From contig KB899087.1 in assembly GCA_000378025.1 (NCBI GenBank), positions 3,720,001 to 3,784,000 of the forward strand: DNA of 64,000 bases, written 5' to 3'. Below the pieces are notes generated by a model. It worked only from the letters and a program-made list of their open reading frames with translations, did no database searches and was not told the origin of the DNA. How positions within the stretch are numbered: position 1 is the first letter of the stretch; each line of letters begins with the position of its first letter. This document shows positions 47,215-55,917 of this stretch, piece by piece. Origin of the DNA: Xanthobacteraceae bacterium 501b (GTDB taxonomy: Bacteria > Pseudomonadota > Alphaproteobacteria > Rhizobiales > Xanthobacteraceae). Made by a program: the position numbers and the translations under genes.

Positions 47215-48021
47215 ATGACCCCCCCCGCCACCGCCGTGCCCGTCCCCGCCTATTATGAGCTGAAGGGCCGGCTGGCCTTCGTCACCGGGGCGGCGGCCGG
47301 CATCGGGCGGGCGATCGCCGTGGCGCTGGCCCGGCAGGGCGTGCGGGTGGCGGTCGGCGACATCAATTTCGCGGCAGCGCAGGAAGCAGCGGCGGCGCTC
47401 GGCGGCGGCGCCATCGCGATCGAGATCGACGTGCGCAAGCGCGCCTCGGTGGAGACCGCCTTCGCCCAGATGCTGGAAGGGCTCGGCGGCTGCGACCTGC
47501 TCGTCGCCAATGCCGGCGTTTCCACCATGCGGGCGGCGCTGGAGCTGACCGACGAGGAGTGGGATTTCAACTTTGACGTCAACACGCGCGGCGTCTTCCT
47601 CACCAACCAGATCGCCGCCCGGCACTTCGTGGCGCAGGGCAAGGGCTGCATTGTCAACACCGCCTCGCTGGCCGCCAAGGTCGGCGCGCCGTTCCTGGCG
47701 CATTACTCCGCCTCGAAATTCGCCGTGCTCGGCTGGACGCAGGCGCTGGCCCGCGAGCTGGCGGCCACGGGCATCCGCGTCAACGCCGTCTGCCCCGGCT
47801 TCGTGGCGACCAGCATGCAGTCGCGCGAAGTGGAGTGGGAGGCGAGCCTGCGCGGCGTCACCCCGCAGCGGGTGATCGACGACTACATCGCCCAGACCCC
47901 GCTCGGCCGGCTGGAAGTGCCGGAAGACGTCGCCGATGTGGTGGTGTTCCTCGCCTCCGAACAGGCCCGCTTCATGACCGGCCAGGGCATCAACGTCACC
48001 GGCGGCGTCTACACGACCTGA
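47215..48021 (+). CDS. Short-chain dehydrogenase/reductase, polyol-type
   Basis: NAD(P)-dependent SDR of 268 residues. Cofactor motif VTGAAAGIGRAIA, ANAGVS, serine in VNTASLAA and catalytic YSASK. The ATG of MTPPATAV follows GAGGAG by seven bases; an upstream frame start is rejected because the DeoR operator lies inside it. It is divergent from the DeoR gene and 171 bases before the ABC ATPase. Polyol or sugar oxidation is a reasonable guess. Confidence 0.9.
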   Translation: MTPPATAVPVPAYYELKGRLAFVTGAAAGIGRAIAVALARQGVRVAVGDINFAAAQEAAAALGGGAIAIEIDVRKRASVETAFAQMLEGLGGCDLLVANAGVSTMRAALELTDEEWDFNFDVNTRGVFLTNQIAARHFVAQGKGCIVNTASLAAKVGAPFLAHYSASKFAVLGWTQALARELAATGIRVNAVCPGFVATSMQSREVEWEASLRGVTPQRVIDDYIAQTPLGRLEVPEDVADVVVFLASEQARFMTGQGINVTGGVYTT

Positions 48022-48050
48022 GCAGGGTCGGAAGGTCGTGATCGACTCTG

Positions 48051-48088
48051 AACGAACAACGTTTGAATTAGCACTTGCGATGTTCGTT
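48051..48088 (+). promoter_or_regulatory. Inverted-repeat operator upstream of sugar ABC operon
   Basis: AACGAACAACG (48051-48061) and CGATGTTCGTT (48078-48088) are complementary at 10 of 11 positions with a 16-base spacer. The core CGAACA also occurs in the DeoR/SDR divergent region. This suggests the ABC operon and the SDR share the DeoR regulator. Confidence 0.6.
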
Positions 48089-48192
48089 TTTGTCCGCTTA
48101 CACTCCGCGCGCCAGCGGCGCACCGGGCGGGGTTTTTCTCTTCCCTCCGCCCCGCGTGGCGGGACCCTGCCCCTGCAGGCAAAGGATCGCTG

Positions 48193-49332
48193 ATGTCGTC
48201 GATCGAACTCGATCATGTCTCCAAGCTCTACGCCAACGGCGCCTATGGCGTGCGCGACGTGGACCTTTCCATTGGAGAGGGCGAGTTCGTGATCTTCCTC
48301 GGCCCCTCGGGCTGCGGAAAATCGACGACGCTGCGGATGATCGCCGGGCTGGAGGGCATCTCCTCGGGCGATCTGCGCATTGGCGGGCGCAGCGTCAACA
48401 ATGTTGCCCCGCGCGACCGCAACATCGCCGTGGTGTTCCAGTCCTACGCGCTCTACCCGCATATGAGCGTGCGCGACAATATGGGCTTCGGCCTGAAGAT
48501 GCGCGGTGTCGCCCGCCCGCTCATCGAGGAGAAGATCCGCGAGGCGGCGGGCCTGCTCGGCCTCACCCCCTATCTCGACCGCAAGCCGGCGGCGCTCTCG
48601 GGCGGCCAGCGCCAGCGCGTGGCGCTGGGGCGCGCCATTGTGCGCGATCCCGTCGCCTTCCTGCTCGACGAGCCGCTGTCCAATCTCGACGCGCAGCTGC
48701 GGGCGGAAATGCGGCTCGAACTGGTCAAGCTGCACCGCCGGCTGGGCCGCACCATTGTCCATGTCACGCATGACCAGGTCGAGGCGATGACCATGGGCGA
48801 CCGCATCTGCATCATGCGCGAGGGGCGGATGATCCAGGTCGGCAAGCCGCTGGAGGTCTATGCCGACCCGGTCGACACCTTCGTCGCCCGCTTTCTCGCC
48901 ACCCCGCCGATGAACCTGCTGCCCGCCCGGGTCGAGGGGCGCGGCGATGACCTTGCCGTCATCGGCGACGGCTTCACGGTCGAGGTGCCGCAGATGCACC
49001 GCGCCGCCTATGCCGGGCTGGCCGGCCGCGAGGTGATCTTCGGCCTGCGCCCGGAAGACCTGCACGAGGCGCCGCAGCCGGGATTTTCGCCGATCGAGGT
49101 CTCCGTGGTGGCGATGGAATCGCTGGGAGTGGAGAACATCCTGGTCGGGCAGATCGGGACGGGTGCATCAGGCGGCAAGCCGCTGGAAATCTCCGCCCGC
49201 CTCTCGCGCCATTTCACCGCGCCGGTGGGTGCGCGCGTGCCGCTCCATCTCGACCCCCGCCCCATGCACCTGTTCGATCCGGAGACGACGCGGGCCTTCC
49301 CCCGCCCCAGCCTCCGCCTCGTGACCAACTGA
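48193..49332 (+). CDS. Carbohydrate ABC importer ATPase (MalK/UgpC family)
   Basis: ATPase of 379 residues, all motifs canonical: Walker A GPSGCGKST, Q-loop VFQSYALYPHMSV, signature LSGGQRQR, Walker B LLDEPLSNLD, switch histidine in HVTHDQVEAM, and a C-terminal regulatory domain. Unlike the dha and glp importers it is the only ATPase in its operon and so should form a homodimer. The next gene starts 13 bases on. Confidence 0.93.
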   Translation: MSSIELDHVSKLYANGAYGVRDVDLSIGEGEFVIFLGPSGCGKSTTLRMIAGLEGISSGDLRIGGRSVNNVAPRDRNIAVVFQSYALYPHMSVRDNMGFGLKMRGVARPLIEEKIREAAGLLGLTPYLDRKPAALSGGQRQRVALGRAIVRDPVAFLLDEPLSNLDAQLRAEMRLELVKLHRRLGRTIVHVTHDQVEAMTMGDRICIMREGRMIQVGKPLEVYADPVDTFVARFLATPPMNLLPARVEGRGDDLAVIGDGFTVEVPQMHRAAYAGLAGREVIFGLRPEDLHEAPQPGFSPIEVSVVAMESLGVENILVGQIGTGASGGKPLEISARLSRHFTAPVGARVPLHLDPRPMHLFDPETTRAFPRPSLRLVTN

Positions 49333-49345
49333 GGGAGGGGGCAGC

Positions 49346-50143
49346 ATGCGGCGCATCGGACTTCACCTTGGCCTTCTCTTCGCCTGCGCCGTCATTCTCG
49401 TGCCCCTGCTCTGGGTGGTCCGCACCAGCCTTCTGCCAGAGCACCTGTCCTATTCGCCGGAACTGATGCCGGCGGTGACGCTCGACAATTACGTCGCCCT
49501 GTTCACCTCCACCCGTTACGGCCAGTCCTATCTCAACAGCCTGATCGTCGCCTTCGGCTCGGTGGTGGTGGCGCTGCCCTTCGCGGCGATGACCGGCTAT
49601 GCCTTCGCCCGGTTCAAGACCAGCGGGCGGGCCGGGCGCTTCGCCGTGCTGGCGACGCAGATGCTGCCGCCCGTCGCGATCGTGCTGCCGGCCTTCGCCC
49701 TCTTGCGCACGGTGGGCCTCACCAATTCGCTGACCGGCCTCATCATCGTCTATGCGGCGGTGAACCTGCCCTTTCTGATCTGGATCCTGATGGGGTTCTT
49801 CGAGGGCATCCCGGTCGATCTCGAATGGGCGGCGCAGACCGATGGCGCCACCGCCTGGGGCGCGTTCTGGCGCATCGTGCTGCCGGTCTCGCTGCCCGGC
49901 ATCGCGGCGGCCGGCGTGCTCGGCTTCATCCTCACCTGGAACGAGTTCCTGTTCGCGCTGGTGCTGAGCGGTCCACAGACCGCGACCGTGCCGGTGGCGC
50001 TGGCCGCGCTCCAGACGTCCAACGGCGTGCAGATCGCCAAGGTCTCCGCCGGCGTCGTGCTCGCCGTGCTGCCGCTGGTGATCGCCTCGCGCTTCATCCA
50101 GCGCTTCATCGTCCAGGGGCTGACCTTCGGCAGCGTGAAGTGA
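49346..50143 (+). CDS. Carbohydrate ABC importer permease (MalG family)
   Basis: Permease of 265 residues, about six helices, coupling motif LEWAAQTDGATAWGAFWRIVL. The ATG follows GGGAGGGGG. It is placed before the binding-protein gene while its partner permease lies after it, an unusual order for this family. Confidence 0.92.
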   Translation: MRRIGLHLGLLFACAVILVPLLWVVRTSLLPEHLSYSPELMPAVTLDNYVALFTSTRYGQSYLNSLIVAFGSVVVALPFAAMTGYAFARFKTSGRAGRFAVLATQMLPPVAIVLPAFALLRTVGLTNSLTGLIIVYAAVNLPFLIWILMGFFEGIPVDLEWAAQTDGATAWGAFWRIVLPVSLPGIAAAGVLGFILTWNEFLFALVLSGPQTATVPVALAALQTSNGVQIAKVSAGVVLAVLPLVIASRFIQRFIVQGLTFGSVK

Positions 50144-50221
50144 CGGTGTCTTCCGCCGCGTCCATTCGGGCGTGCGCCAACGAGGCGGGCAAAGCCCGTA
50201 CCAGAGGAACAGGAGAACGAG

Positions 50222-51499
50222 ATGCAGTTTAAGTGTAGCCTCAAGGCGGCGCTGCTCGGCGCCACCCTGCTCGCAGCGGCCGGCTCGGCCCAGGCGCAGA
50301 ACGTCACCCTGCGCGCCCTGATGGAGGACGTGCCGGAGACGCAGATCATCGAGAAGCTGCTGCCGGAATTCGAGAAGGAAGCCGGCATCAAGGTCGAGTT
50401 CGAGAAGATCGGCTATGGCGACATGCACGACAAGCTGGTCGCCCAGCTGGTCTCGCCCGAAAGCTACTACAACCTGCTCGAAGTCGACTTCCTGTGGGCG
50501 GGCGAATTCCCCGCCGCCGGCTGGCTGGAAGACCTGAACCCCTATATCGCCAAGTCCGGCTTCGACCTGAAGCCCTTCATCCCGTCCATGCTGGACCTGC
50601 TCGGCCAGACCAAGGACGCGACGCCGATCCTGCCCATGTACAACTACTCCATGGGTCTGATCTACCGCACCGACCTGTTGAACGACCCCAAGATCAAGGC
50701 CGACTACAAGGCCAAGACCGGCAAGGATCTCGCTCTGCCGGCCACGCTGGCCGACTATGTCGCGCTCTCCGCCTTCTTCAAGGCGAACACCCCCGTCGTC
50801 GGCGCCGCCATGCAGGGCCAGCGCGGCGACCCGAACGCGATGGAATTCTCCAACTACCTGTTCGCCGTCGGCGGCGCCTATCTCGATGCCGACCGCAAGG
50901 TGGTGCTGAACAGCCCGCAGGGCCTGACCGCGCTGAAGCTCTATGCCGAGAACGTGCAGAAGGGCGCGCAGCAGGGCGCCCTCTCCGCCACGCTCGACGA
51001 CACGATGCGGCTGATGTGCGCCGGCGACACGTTCAGCATGGTCACCTATTGGTGGATGCTGCCGCAGCTCGACAATGCCGAGAAGTGCCCGAAAGTGGCC
51101 GGCAAGCTCGCGCTCTCCGTCATGCCCGGTGGCCATGGCGAAAGCGGCGGCTGGGGCTGGGGCATCCCGAAGAACACCTCGGATGAATCCAAGGCCGCGG
51201 CCTGGAAGTTCATCGAATGGGTGCAGGGCAAGAAGATCTCCGTCGCCCGCGCCATGGAAGGCCACGCCCCGGTGCGCTCGGACGTGTTCGAGGACGCGGC
51301 CGTGCTGAAGAAGTACCCCTTCTACAAGACCGGCCTTGAGGTCGTCGCCTCCGGCAAGTCGTTCCCGATCTTCGCCTATTCCGCGCAGTATGAGGACGTG
51401 CTGGGCGCCCAGCTCTCGCTCGCCGCCGGCGGGCAGGCCAAGCCCGAGGACGCGCTGAAGGCGGCCGCCGACGGCCTGACCCAGCTGCTCAACAAGTAA
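50222..51499 (+). CDS. Periplasmic sugar-binding protein (family 1)
   Basis: Solute receptor of 425 residues with a Sec signal peptide (KAALLGATLLAAAGSAQAQ, cleavage near residue 24). The mature part has EKLLPEFEKEAGIKVEFE and LWAGEFPAAGWLEDL, as in maltose-type receptors. The ATG follows AGGAGAACGAG. A pair of cysteines (LMCAGD and EKCPKVAG) is present. A perfect 12-base hairpin sits in the gap before the second permease gene. Confidence 0.92.
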   Translation: MQFKCSLKAALLGATLLAAAGSAQAQNVTLRALMEDVPETQIIEKLLPEFEKEAGIKVEFEKIGYGDMHDKLVAQLVSPESYYNLLEVDFLWAGEFPAAGWLEDLNPYIAKSGFDLKPFIPSMLDLLGQTKDATPILPMYNYSMGLIYRTDLLNDPKIKADYKAKTGKDLALPATLADYVALSAFFKANTPVVGAAMQGQRGDPNAMEFSNYLFAVGGAYLDADRKVVLNSPQGLTALKLYAENVQKGAQQGALSATLDDTMRLMCAGDTFSMVTYWWMLPQLDNAEKCPKVAGKLALSVMPGGHGESGGWGWGIPKNTSDESKAAAWKFIEWVQGKKISVARAMEGHAPVRSDVFEDAAVLKKYPFYKTGLEVVASGKSFPIFAYSAQYEDVLGAQLSLAAGGQAKPEDALKAAADGLTQLLNK

Positions 51500-51547
51500 C
51501 CCCATCGGCCGGGACCCCGCGTGAGCCCCGCAGGACCCCGGCCATAC

Positions 51548-51583
51548 GGCGCGCCAGCCTTCCCCCTCGTTGGCTGGCGCGCC
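51548..51583 (+). terminator. Hairpin after binding-protein gene, probable attenuator
   Basis: GGCGCGCCAGCC and GGCTGGCGCGCC form a perfect 12-base stem with a 12-base loop, followed by GGTCTCTTTTCT. It sits between the binding-protein and permease genes of one operon, so it more likely lowers expression of the downstream gene or shields the upstream message than ends transcription fully. Confidence 0.65.
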
Positions 51584-51626
51584 GGTCTCTTTTCTCGGCA
51601 CGCTTTGGACGGAATGGACGACGCGC

Positions 51627-52508
51627 ATGCGCTTTGCGGCACTGGCGGATCGGGACTGGCGCACCGGCTGGGCCTTCGCGGCTCCGGGTCTTCTCACCCT
51701 CGCCATCGTCATGGGCCTGCCGCTGGTCTATGCGGCGCTGATCTCGGTCTCCTCGCTCACTCTGCTCAAGCCGATGCTGCAGCCCTTCACGGGCTTCAAG
51801 AACTTCGCCATCGTGATGAGCGACCCGCTGTTCTGGGACGCGCTGTGGCTGACCATCAAATATTCGGTCATCACCGTGGCCGGCGAATTCGTGCTCGGGC
51901 TCGGCGTCGCCCTGATGCTGAACCGCGCGGTGACGATGAAGCCGGTCTATTTCGCCATTCTCACCATTCCGATGGCGATGTCACCGGTGAGCGTGGCGCT
52001 GATCTGGCGCATGCTGCTGCAGCCCAATCTCGGCATCGCCAACCAGCTGCTGGAGAGCCTCGGCCTGCCGCGTGTCGACTGGCTCGGCGATGCCGATTTC
52101 GCGCTGTGGACCATGGCGGCGATCGACATCTGGCAGCAGACCTCCTTCGTCATCCTGATTCTGGCCGCCGGCCTCGCCTCGCTGCCGCGCGATCCCTATG
52201 AGGCGGCGGAGGTGGACGGGGCCTCGCCGCTGCAGCAGTTCTGGTACATCACTTTGCCAATGCTGCGCCCGGTGGCGGCGATCGCTGTCATCATCCAGCT
52301 GATCAACGAATTCCGCACCTATGACCTGCCCTATATCCTCACCAAGGGCGGGCCGGGCAATTCCACCGAGGTGCTGAGCTTCTTCGCCTATCGCCGCGCC
52401 TTTCTCGGCCTGCACCTGAATGAGGGCGCCGCCGCCGCCTTCGTGCTGCTGCTAATCGTGCTCGGGCTGACCATCCTGTTCTTCGCCACGCTGGAACGCC
52501 GGCGCTGA
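51627..52508 (+). CDS. Carbohydrate ABC importer permease (MalF family)
   Basis: Permease of 293 residues, about six helices, coupling motif YEAAEVDGASPLQQFWYITL. I chose the ATG of MRFAALADRDW because the upstream alternative at 51570 lies inside the hairpin. It closes the operon of the SDR-linked sugar importer. Confidence 0.9.
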   Translation: MRFAALADRDWRTGWAFAAPGLLTLAIVMGLPLVYAALISVSSLTLLKPMLQPFTGFKNFAIVMSDPLFWDALWLTIKYSVITVAGEFVLGLGVALMLNRAVTMKPVYFAILTIPMAMSPVSVALIWRMLLQPNLGIANQLLESLGLPRVDWLGDADFALWTMAAIDIWQQTSFVILILAAGLASLPRDPYEAAEVDGASPLQQFWYITLPMLRPVAAIAVIIQLINEFRTYDLPYILTKGGPGNSTEVLSFFAYRRAFLGLHLNEGAAAAFVLLLIVLGLTILFFATLERRR

Positions 52509-52560
52509 CCCGGGGCGACAGGGCGCGACATCCGCGCCTGATGTAGGCGCCGCGGCGGCG

Positions 52561-52653
52561 GCCGGTCAGCGATCGATCATCCGCAGGCGCGATCCACGGC
52601 CGCTGCGCCAGGATCCAGGCCAGCGCGATCTGTGCCGGGGTGGCGGCCACGCC
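52561..52653 (-). pseudogene. Remnant of an aldo/keto reductase C-terminus
   Basis: About 31 codons read GVAATPAQIALAWILAQRPW and onward to IAPADDRSLTG, which match the ATPAQIALAWLLAQ block of aldo/keto reductases. No start, no catalytic part and no continuation of the family pattern are present. It is a decayed fragment left between two operons. Confidence 0.6.
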
Positions 52654-52677
52654 CGGCCGGGTTTTCCCCCGCCACAC

Positions 52678-52705
52678 GAAAAAGGGCGCCCGCGACGGGG
52701 CGCCC
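52678..52705 (-). terminator. Intrinsic terminator of the amidohydrolase operon
   Basis: GGGCGCCC (52684-52691) pairs with GGGCGCCC (52698-52705); on the minus strand the stem is followed by TTTTTCG. It lies 28 bases past the amidohydrolase stop. Stem plus T-run make this the clearest intrinsic terminator in the window. Confidence 0.75.
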
Positions 52706-52732
52706 TCTCCTTCGCTGCGCAGCGACGGGGGG

Positions 52733-54274
52733 TCAGATGCGCGCCGAATTGGCGTAGAAGGGCGTGGGCTCGGCCTCCGGCAGATAGCCCTCATAGAACT
52801 TCTTCACATAGGGGAACACGGCGTGGCCGAGCGCGTGACGGGCAAGCTCGTCCTCGTTGCGCGGCTTGCCCAGCGTGTCGGCGATCTCCGCCAGCACCGC
52901 CTCGCGGTCGACCTTGGTGAAGCGGCCATCCTCATAGACACGCTCGCCATTGATGAAAACGGCATCCACCGCGCCCATCTTCGCGCGCTGCACCAGCGCG
53001 TCGAGCATCGGAATGTCCGGGTCCTGATAGGGATAGGTCGCCTTGGTCCAGTTGATCAGCACCGCGTCGAAGAAGCGGCCCGCGTCCAGCCGGCCGATGC
53101 TGGCGCCGAAGGCGGTGGTCATGGCGCCGGCCTCGGTCGCCATCTTCACCACCTGCGGGCAGGTCGGCACATCTTCCTCGTCCATGCCCGGCTCGCGGTG
53201 GACACGCAAGGCGAGGCGCAGCTCGGAGAGCATGTCGCGGTCGTCATTGATGCCGGCCTCGTCGAGGCCCATGCCGACAGTGATGCCCTTGGCCTCCCAG
53301 CGGTTGAGCGGGGCAAGGCCCGAGCGCAGGCGGAAATTCGACGAGCAATTGTGGCAGATGCAGGTGCCGGTATCGGCGACAATGTCGATGTCTTCCTCGT
53401 TCAGCCACACGCCATGGCCGAGCGTCATGTGCGGGCCGAGCACGCCGAGATCGTGAAGGTGGCGCAGCGCCGTCTTGCCGGTGCGGCGGCGGGCATATTC
53501 CTTCTGGTAGATCGTCTCCAGCAGGTGCATGTGCATCGGCACGCCGGCCGCCTTGGACTTCGCGTCGAGCGCCTGCAGGCCCTCATCCGTGCACCAGTGC
53601 AGGTTCGCCGGCGCGAGCTGGATGCGGGTCAGATCCTGGCCGGCATTCTCGGCCGAGAGCTGGTCGAACAGCTTGAGGAAATCGTCGAAGGGCATGGCCT
53701 GCGCCTTCAGATATTTGCCCAGCGCCTCGCCGAGATCGGCCGGCAGGCGGGCGCAGAAGGCCTCGTCCGCCTCATAGACCAGCCGGTTCTGCTCGCGCAC
53801 GGCGTAGCAATAGGAGGCGCGCATGCCGAGCGAGCGGTAGGCGCCCAGCACCTTGCTGGCGGCGCCGTGGACAGCCGCATAGCCGCCCGGCATCCAGCCA
53901 TGGATGTGCTGCACCGTGGTGACGCCGGACGCGATCATCTCGAAGGCCGAGTAGAGCGTGTCGAGCGTGAGGTCGAGCCGGCGCGCCGGCATGCGGCTGG
54001 CGAACCACAATTCCAGCGCATGGTCGGGCGAGCCGAGCTGCAGCGGGGTCATGCCGACATGGTGGTGACTGTTGACGAAGCCGGGCAGCATGGCGTGGTC
54101 GGGGTATTTGCGCAGTTCCGCCGTCGGCGCCAGCTTCTGCATGTCTTCCAGCGTGCCAGTGGCGATGATGACGCCGTCGCGCGAGAGCACCGCCCCCTCG
54201 TCGATCACCTCGGGGGTGAAACGGTCCCGGATGCCGGTGACGACCCAGCGGGCCTGGACGATCAATTCAGACAT
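52733..54274 (-). CDS. Amidohydrolase (ATZ/TRZ or 8-oxoguanine/guanine deaminase-like)
   Basis: Metal-dependent hydrolase of 513 residues. Metal-binding histidines are in PGFVNSHHHVGM, HMHLLET and TLGHGVW, with the catalytic acid region in GMGLDEAGINDDRDM, where purine and pyrimidine deaminases have a zinc aspartate. The fold is that of cytosine/guanine deaminases and chlorohydrolases. Its place beside a nitrilase-fold hydrolase and a taurine/nitrate-type importer suggests a nitrogen heterocycle as substrate. It ends the operon and is followed by a strong terminator. Confidence 0.88.
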   Translation of the reverse strand: MSELIVQARWVVTGIRDRFTPEVIDEGAVLSRDGVIIATGTLEDMQKLAPTAELRKYPDHAMLPGFVNSHHHVGMTPLQLGSPDHALELWFASRMPARRLDLTLDTLYSAFEMIASGVTTVQHIHGWMPGGYAAVHGAASKVLGAYRSLGMRASYCYAVREQNRLVYEADEAFCARLPADLGEALGKYLKAQAMPFDDFLKLFDQLSAENAGQDLTRIQLAPANLHWCTDEGLQALDAKSKAAGVPMHMHLLETIYQKEYARRRTGKTALRHLHDLGVLGPHMTLGHGVWLNEEDIDIVADTGTCICHNCSSNFRLRSGLAPLNRWEAKGITVGMGLDEAGINDDRDMLSELRLALRVHREPGMDEEDVPTCPQVVKMATEAGAMTTAFGASIGRLDAGRFFDAVLINWTKATYPYQDPDIPMLDALVQRAKMGAVDAVFINGERVYEDGRFTKVDREAVLAEIADTLGKPRNEDELARHALGHAVFPYVKKFYEGYLPEAEPTPFYANSARI

Positions 54275-54283
54275 GATGCTTCC

Positions 54284-55123
54284 TCAAACTGACGGCAGGC
54301 GCAGGCGCGCCTGTGTGGCGTTGGTCGCTCGCGCCTGGGCGAGGCGCGCGGGATCGATGGAGACGAGGAGCGGCCGGCGGTCGCCGCGCGAGGCACGGGC
54401 CAGCGGCGCGCCATCGGGGCCGAAGGCGAGAGTCTCGCCATCATGGCGCACGGCGCGGCCGGTGACGGTTTCCGTGCCATAGCGGGCCGCCGCCAGCGCA
54501 TAGACGGCATTGGCCCGGGCGCTCGCCTGCAATTCGGCGGCGTAGAGCCCTTCCGGATCGTCCGGCGCCGGCCCGCCGACGAGCACCGCCACCACATCCG
54601 CCCCGGCGCGCGCGGCGGCACGCCAGCATTCGGGAAAGCGGCGGTCGTAACAGATGAGCGCGGCGACTTTCACCGAGCCGACCTCAAGGGTGCGGATCTC
54701 AGGCGCGCCAGGCGAAAAATGATCGGCCTCGCCATAGGCCTCGCCGGGGCCGGCCGGCGGCAGGTGGATTTTGTGCGCCAGCGTCTCCACCCGCCCGTCC
54801 GGCCGCGCCAGCAGCGCGGCGTTGAAGGGCAGCCCGCCCTCGCGCCGCAGCGCCAGACCGAACAGCACGGCAACCTCGAAACGCCTGGCCGCGGACGCCA
54901 TGCGGGTGGCGGTCGGTCCATCAAGGTCTTCGGCAAAAAGGGTCCAGTCGCCGGGCGCCTCGGCCGCGACATAGGGAAGGGCGAAGAGTTCGGGCAGCAC
55001 GACGAGACCGGCGCCGTCGCGGGCGGCGGCGGCAATGCCGGCCTCGGCCTCACGCCAGAGCGGCGCGGGATCGCGGCCCGCCGGGCCGATGGGCAGGGCG
55101 ACAGCGAGGAACGGGGCAGCCAT
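54284..55123 (-). CDS. Carbon-nitrogen hydrolase (nitrilase superfamily)
   Basis: Amidase or N-carbamoyl hydrolase of 279 residues. The catalytic triad is visible as glutamate in VVLPELFALPY, lysine in AHKIHLPPAGPGE and cysteine in ALICYDRRFPE. Gaps to the neighbours are five and nine bases, so it is co-transcribed with the amidohydrolase. A reaction opening or trimming the product of that enzyme is plausible. Confidence 0.9.
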   Translation of the reverse strand: MAAPFLAVALPIGPAGRDPAPLWREAEAGIAAAARDGAGLVVLPELFALPYVAAEAPGDWTLFAEDLDGPTATRMASAARRFEVAVLFGLALRREGGLPFNAALLARPDGRVETLAHKIHLPPAGPGEAYGEADHFSPGAPEIRTLEVGSVKVAALICYDRRFPECWRAAARAGADVVAVLVGGPAPDDPEGLYAAELQASARANAVYALAAARYGTETVTGRAVRHDGETLAFGPDGAPLARASRGDRRPLLVSIDPARLAQARATNATQARLRLPSV

Positions 55124-55128
55124 GGCGC

Positions 55129-55917
55129 CTACACCGCCTCCTGCTCGGCGAAGGCGCGGTCGACCTCGTCGGCGAGAAGCTCCGTGAACATGTCGCGATA
55201 GGCGTGGTAGCGCGGGTCGCGGGATTCACGCGGGCGCGGCAGGTCGATGGGCACGATGGTCTTCACCCGGCCGGGGCGCGAGGTGAACACCACCACCCGG
55301 TCGGCCAGCGAAATCGCCTCGTCGATGGAATGGGTGACGAGCAGGATCGAGGCGCCGCTGTCGCGCCAGATCTGCAGCAGGAAGTCCTGCATGCGGGCGC
55401 GGGTCTGCACGTCGAGCGCGGCGAAGGGCTCGTCCATCATCAGCACCTTTGGCCGCATGGCGAGCGCCCTTGCGCAGGCGGCGCGCTGGCGCATGCCGCC
55501 GGAAAGCTCGTCCGGCTTCTTGTCCAGCATGTCGCCGAGGCCGACGCGCTTGAGCGTTTCCACCGCGATCTCGCGGCGCTTCACCGGCTGCACATGCTGC
55601 ACGGCAAGGCCGAAGGCGACATTGTCGGCGATGGTGAGCCAGGGAAACAGCGAAGCTTCCTGGAAAATCAGCCCGCGCTCGGCGGAAGGCTCGGTGACGG
55701 GCTCGCCATCGCAGGCGATGGTGCCGCCGGACACGTCCTCCAGACCCGCGATCATGTAGAGCAGCGTGGACTTGCCGCAGCCGGAAGGGCCGAGCAGGAC
55801 AATGAACTCGCCCGGCGCGACGTCAAAGCTGAGATCTTCCAGCGCGTGCACCGGGGCGCGGCCTTCGGGGGTCCAGCGCTTGGAAACGGACTGGATCGAG
55901 ACGGCGGGGCGGCTCAT
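55129..55917 (-). CDS. Nitrate/taurine/sulfonate-type ABC importer ATPase
   Basis: ATPase of 262 residues, SsuB/TauB class. Walker A GPSGCGKSTL, Q-loop FQEASLFPWLT, signature LSGGMRQRAACARAL, Walker B MMDEPFAALD and switch histidine in LVTHSIDEAI. The ATG overlaps the permease stop by four bases. No C-terminal regulatory domain, as usual for the class. Confidence 0.93.
   Translation of the reverse strand: MSRPAVSIQSVSKRWTPEGRAPVHALEDLSFDVAPGEFIVLLGPSGCGKSTLLYMIAGLEDVSGGTIACDGEPVTEPSAERGLIFQEASLFPWLTIADNVAFGLAVQHVQPVKRREIAVETLKRVGLGDMLDKKPDELSGGMRQRAACARALAMRPKVLMMDEPFAALDVQTRARMQDFLLQIWRDSGASILLVTHSIDEAISLADRVVVFTSRPGRVKTIVPIDLPRPRESRDPRYHAYRDMFTELLADEVDRAFAEQEAV

Noticed and set aside
49214-51712. 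832-codon open frame on the minus strand
   Set aside because: Antisense to the sugar ABC permease and binding-protein genes; no recognisable domain, composition typical of a GC shadow.
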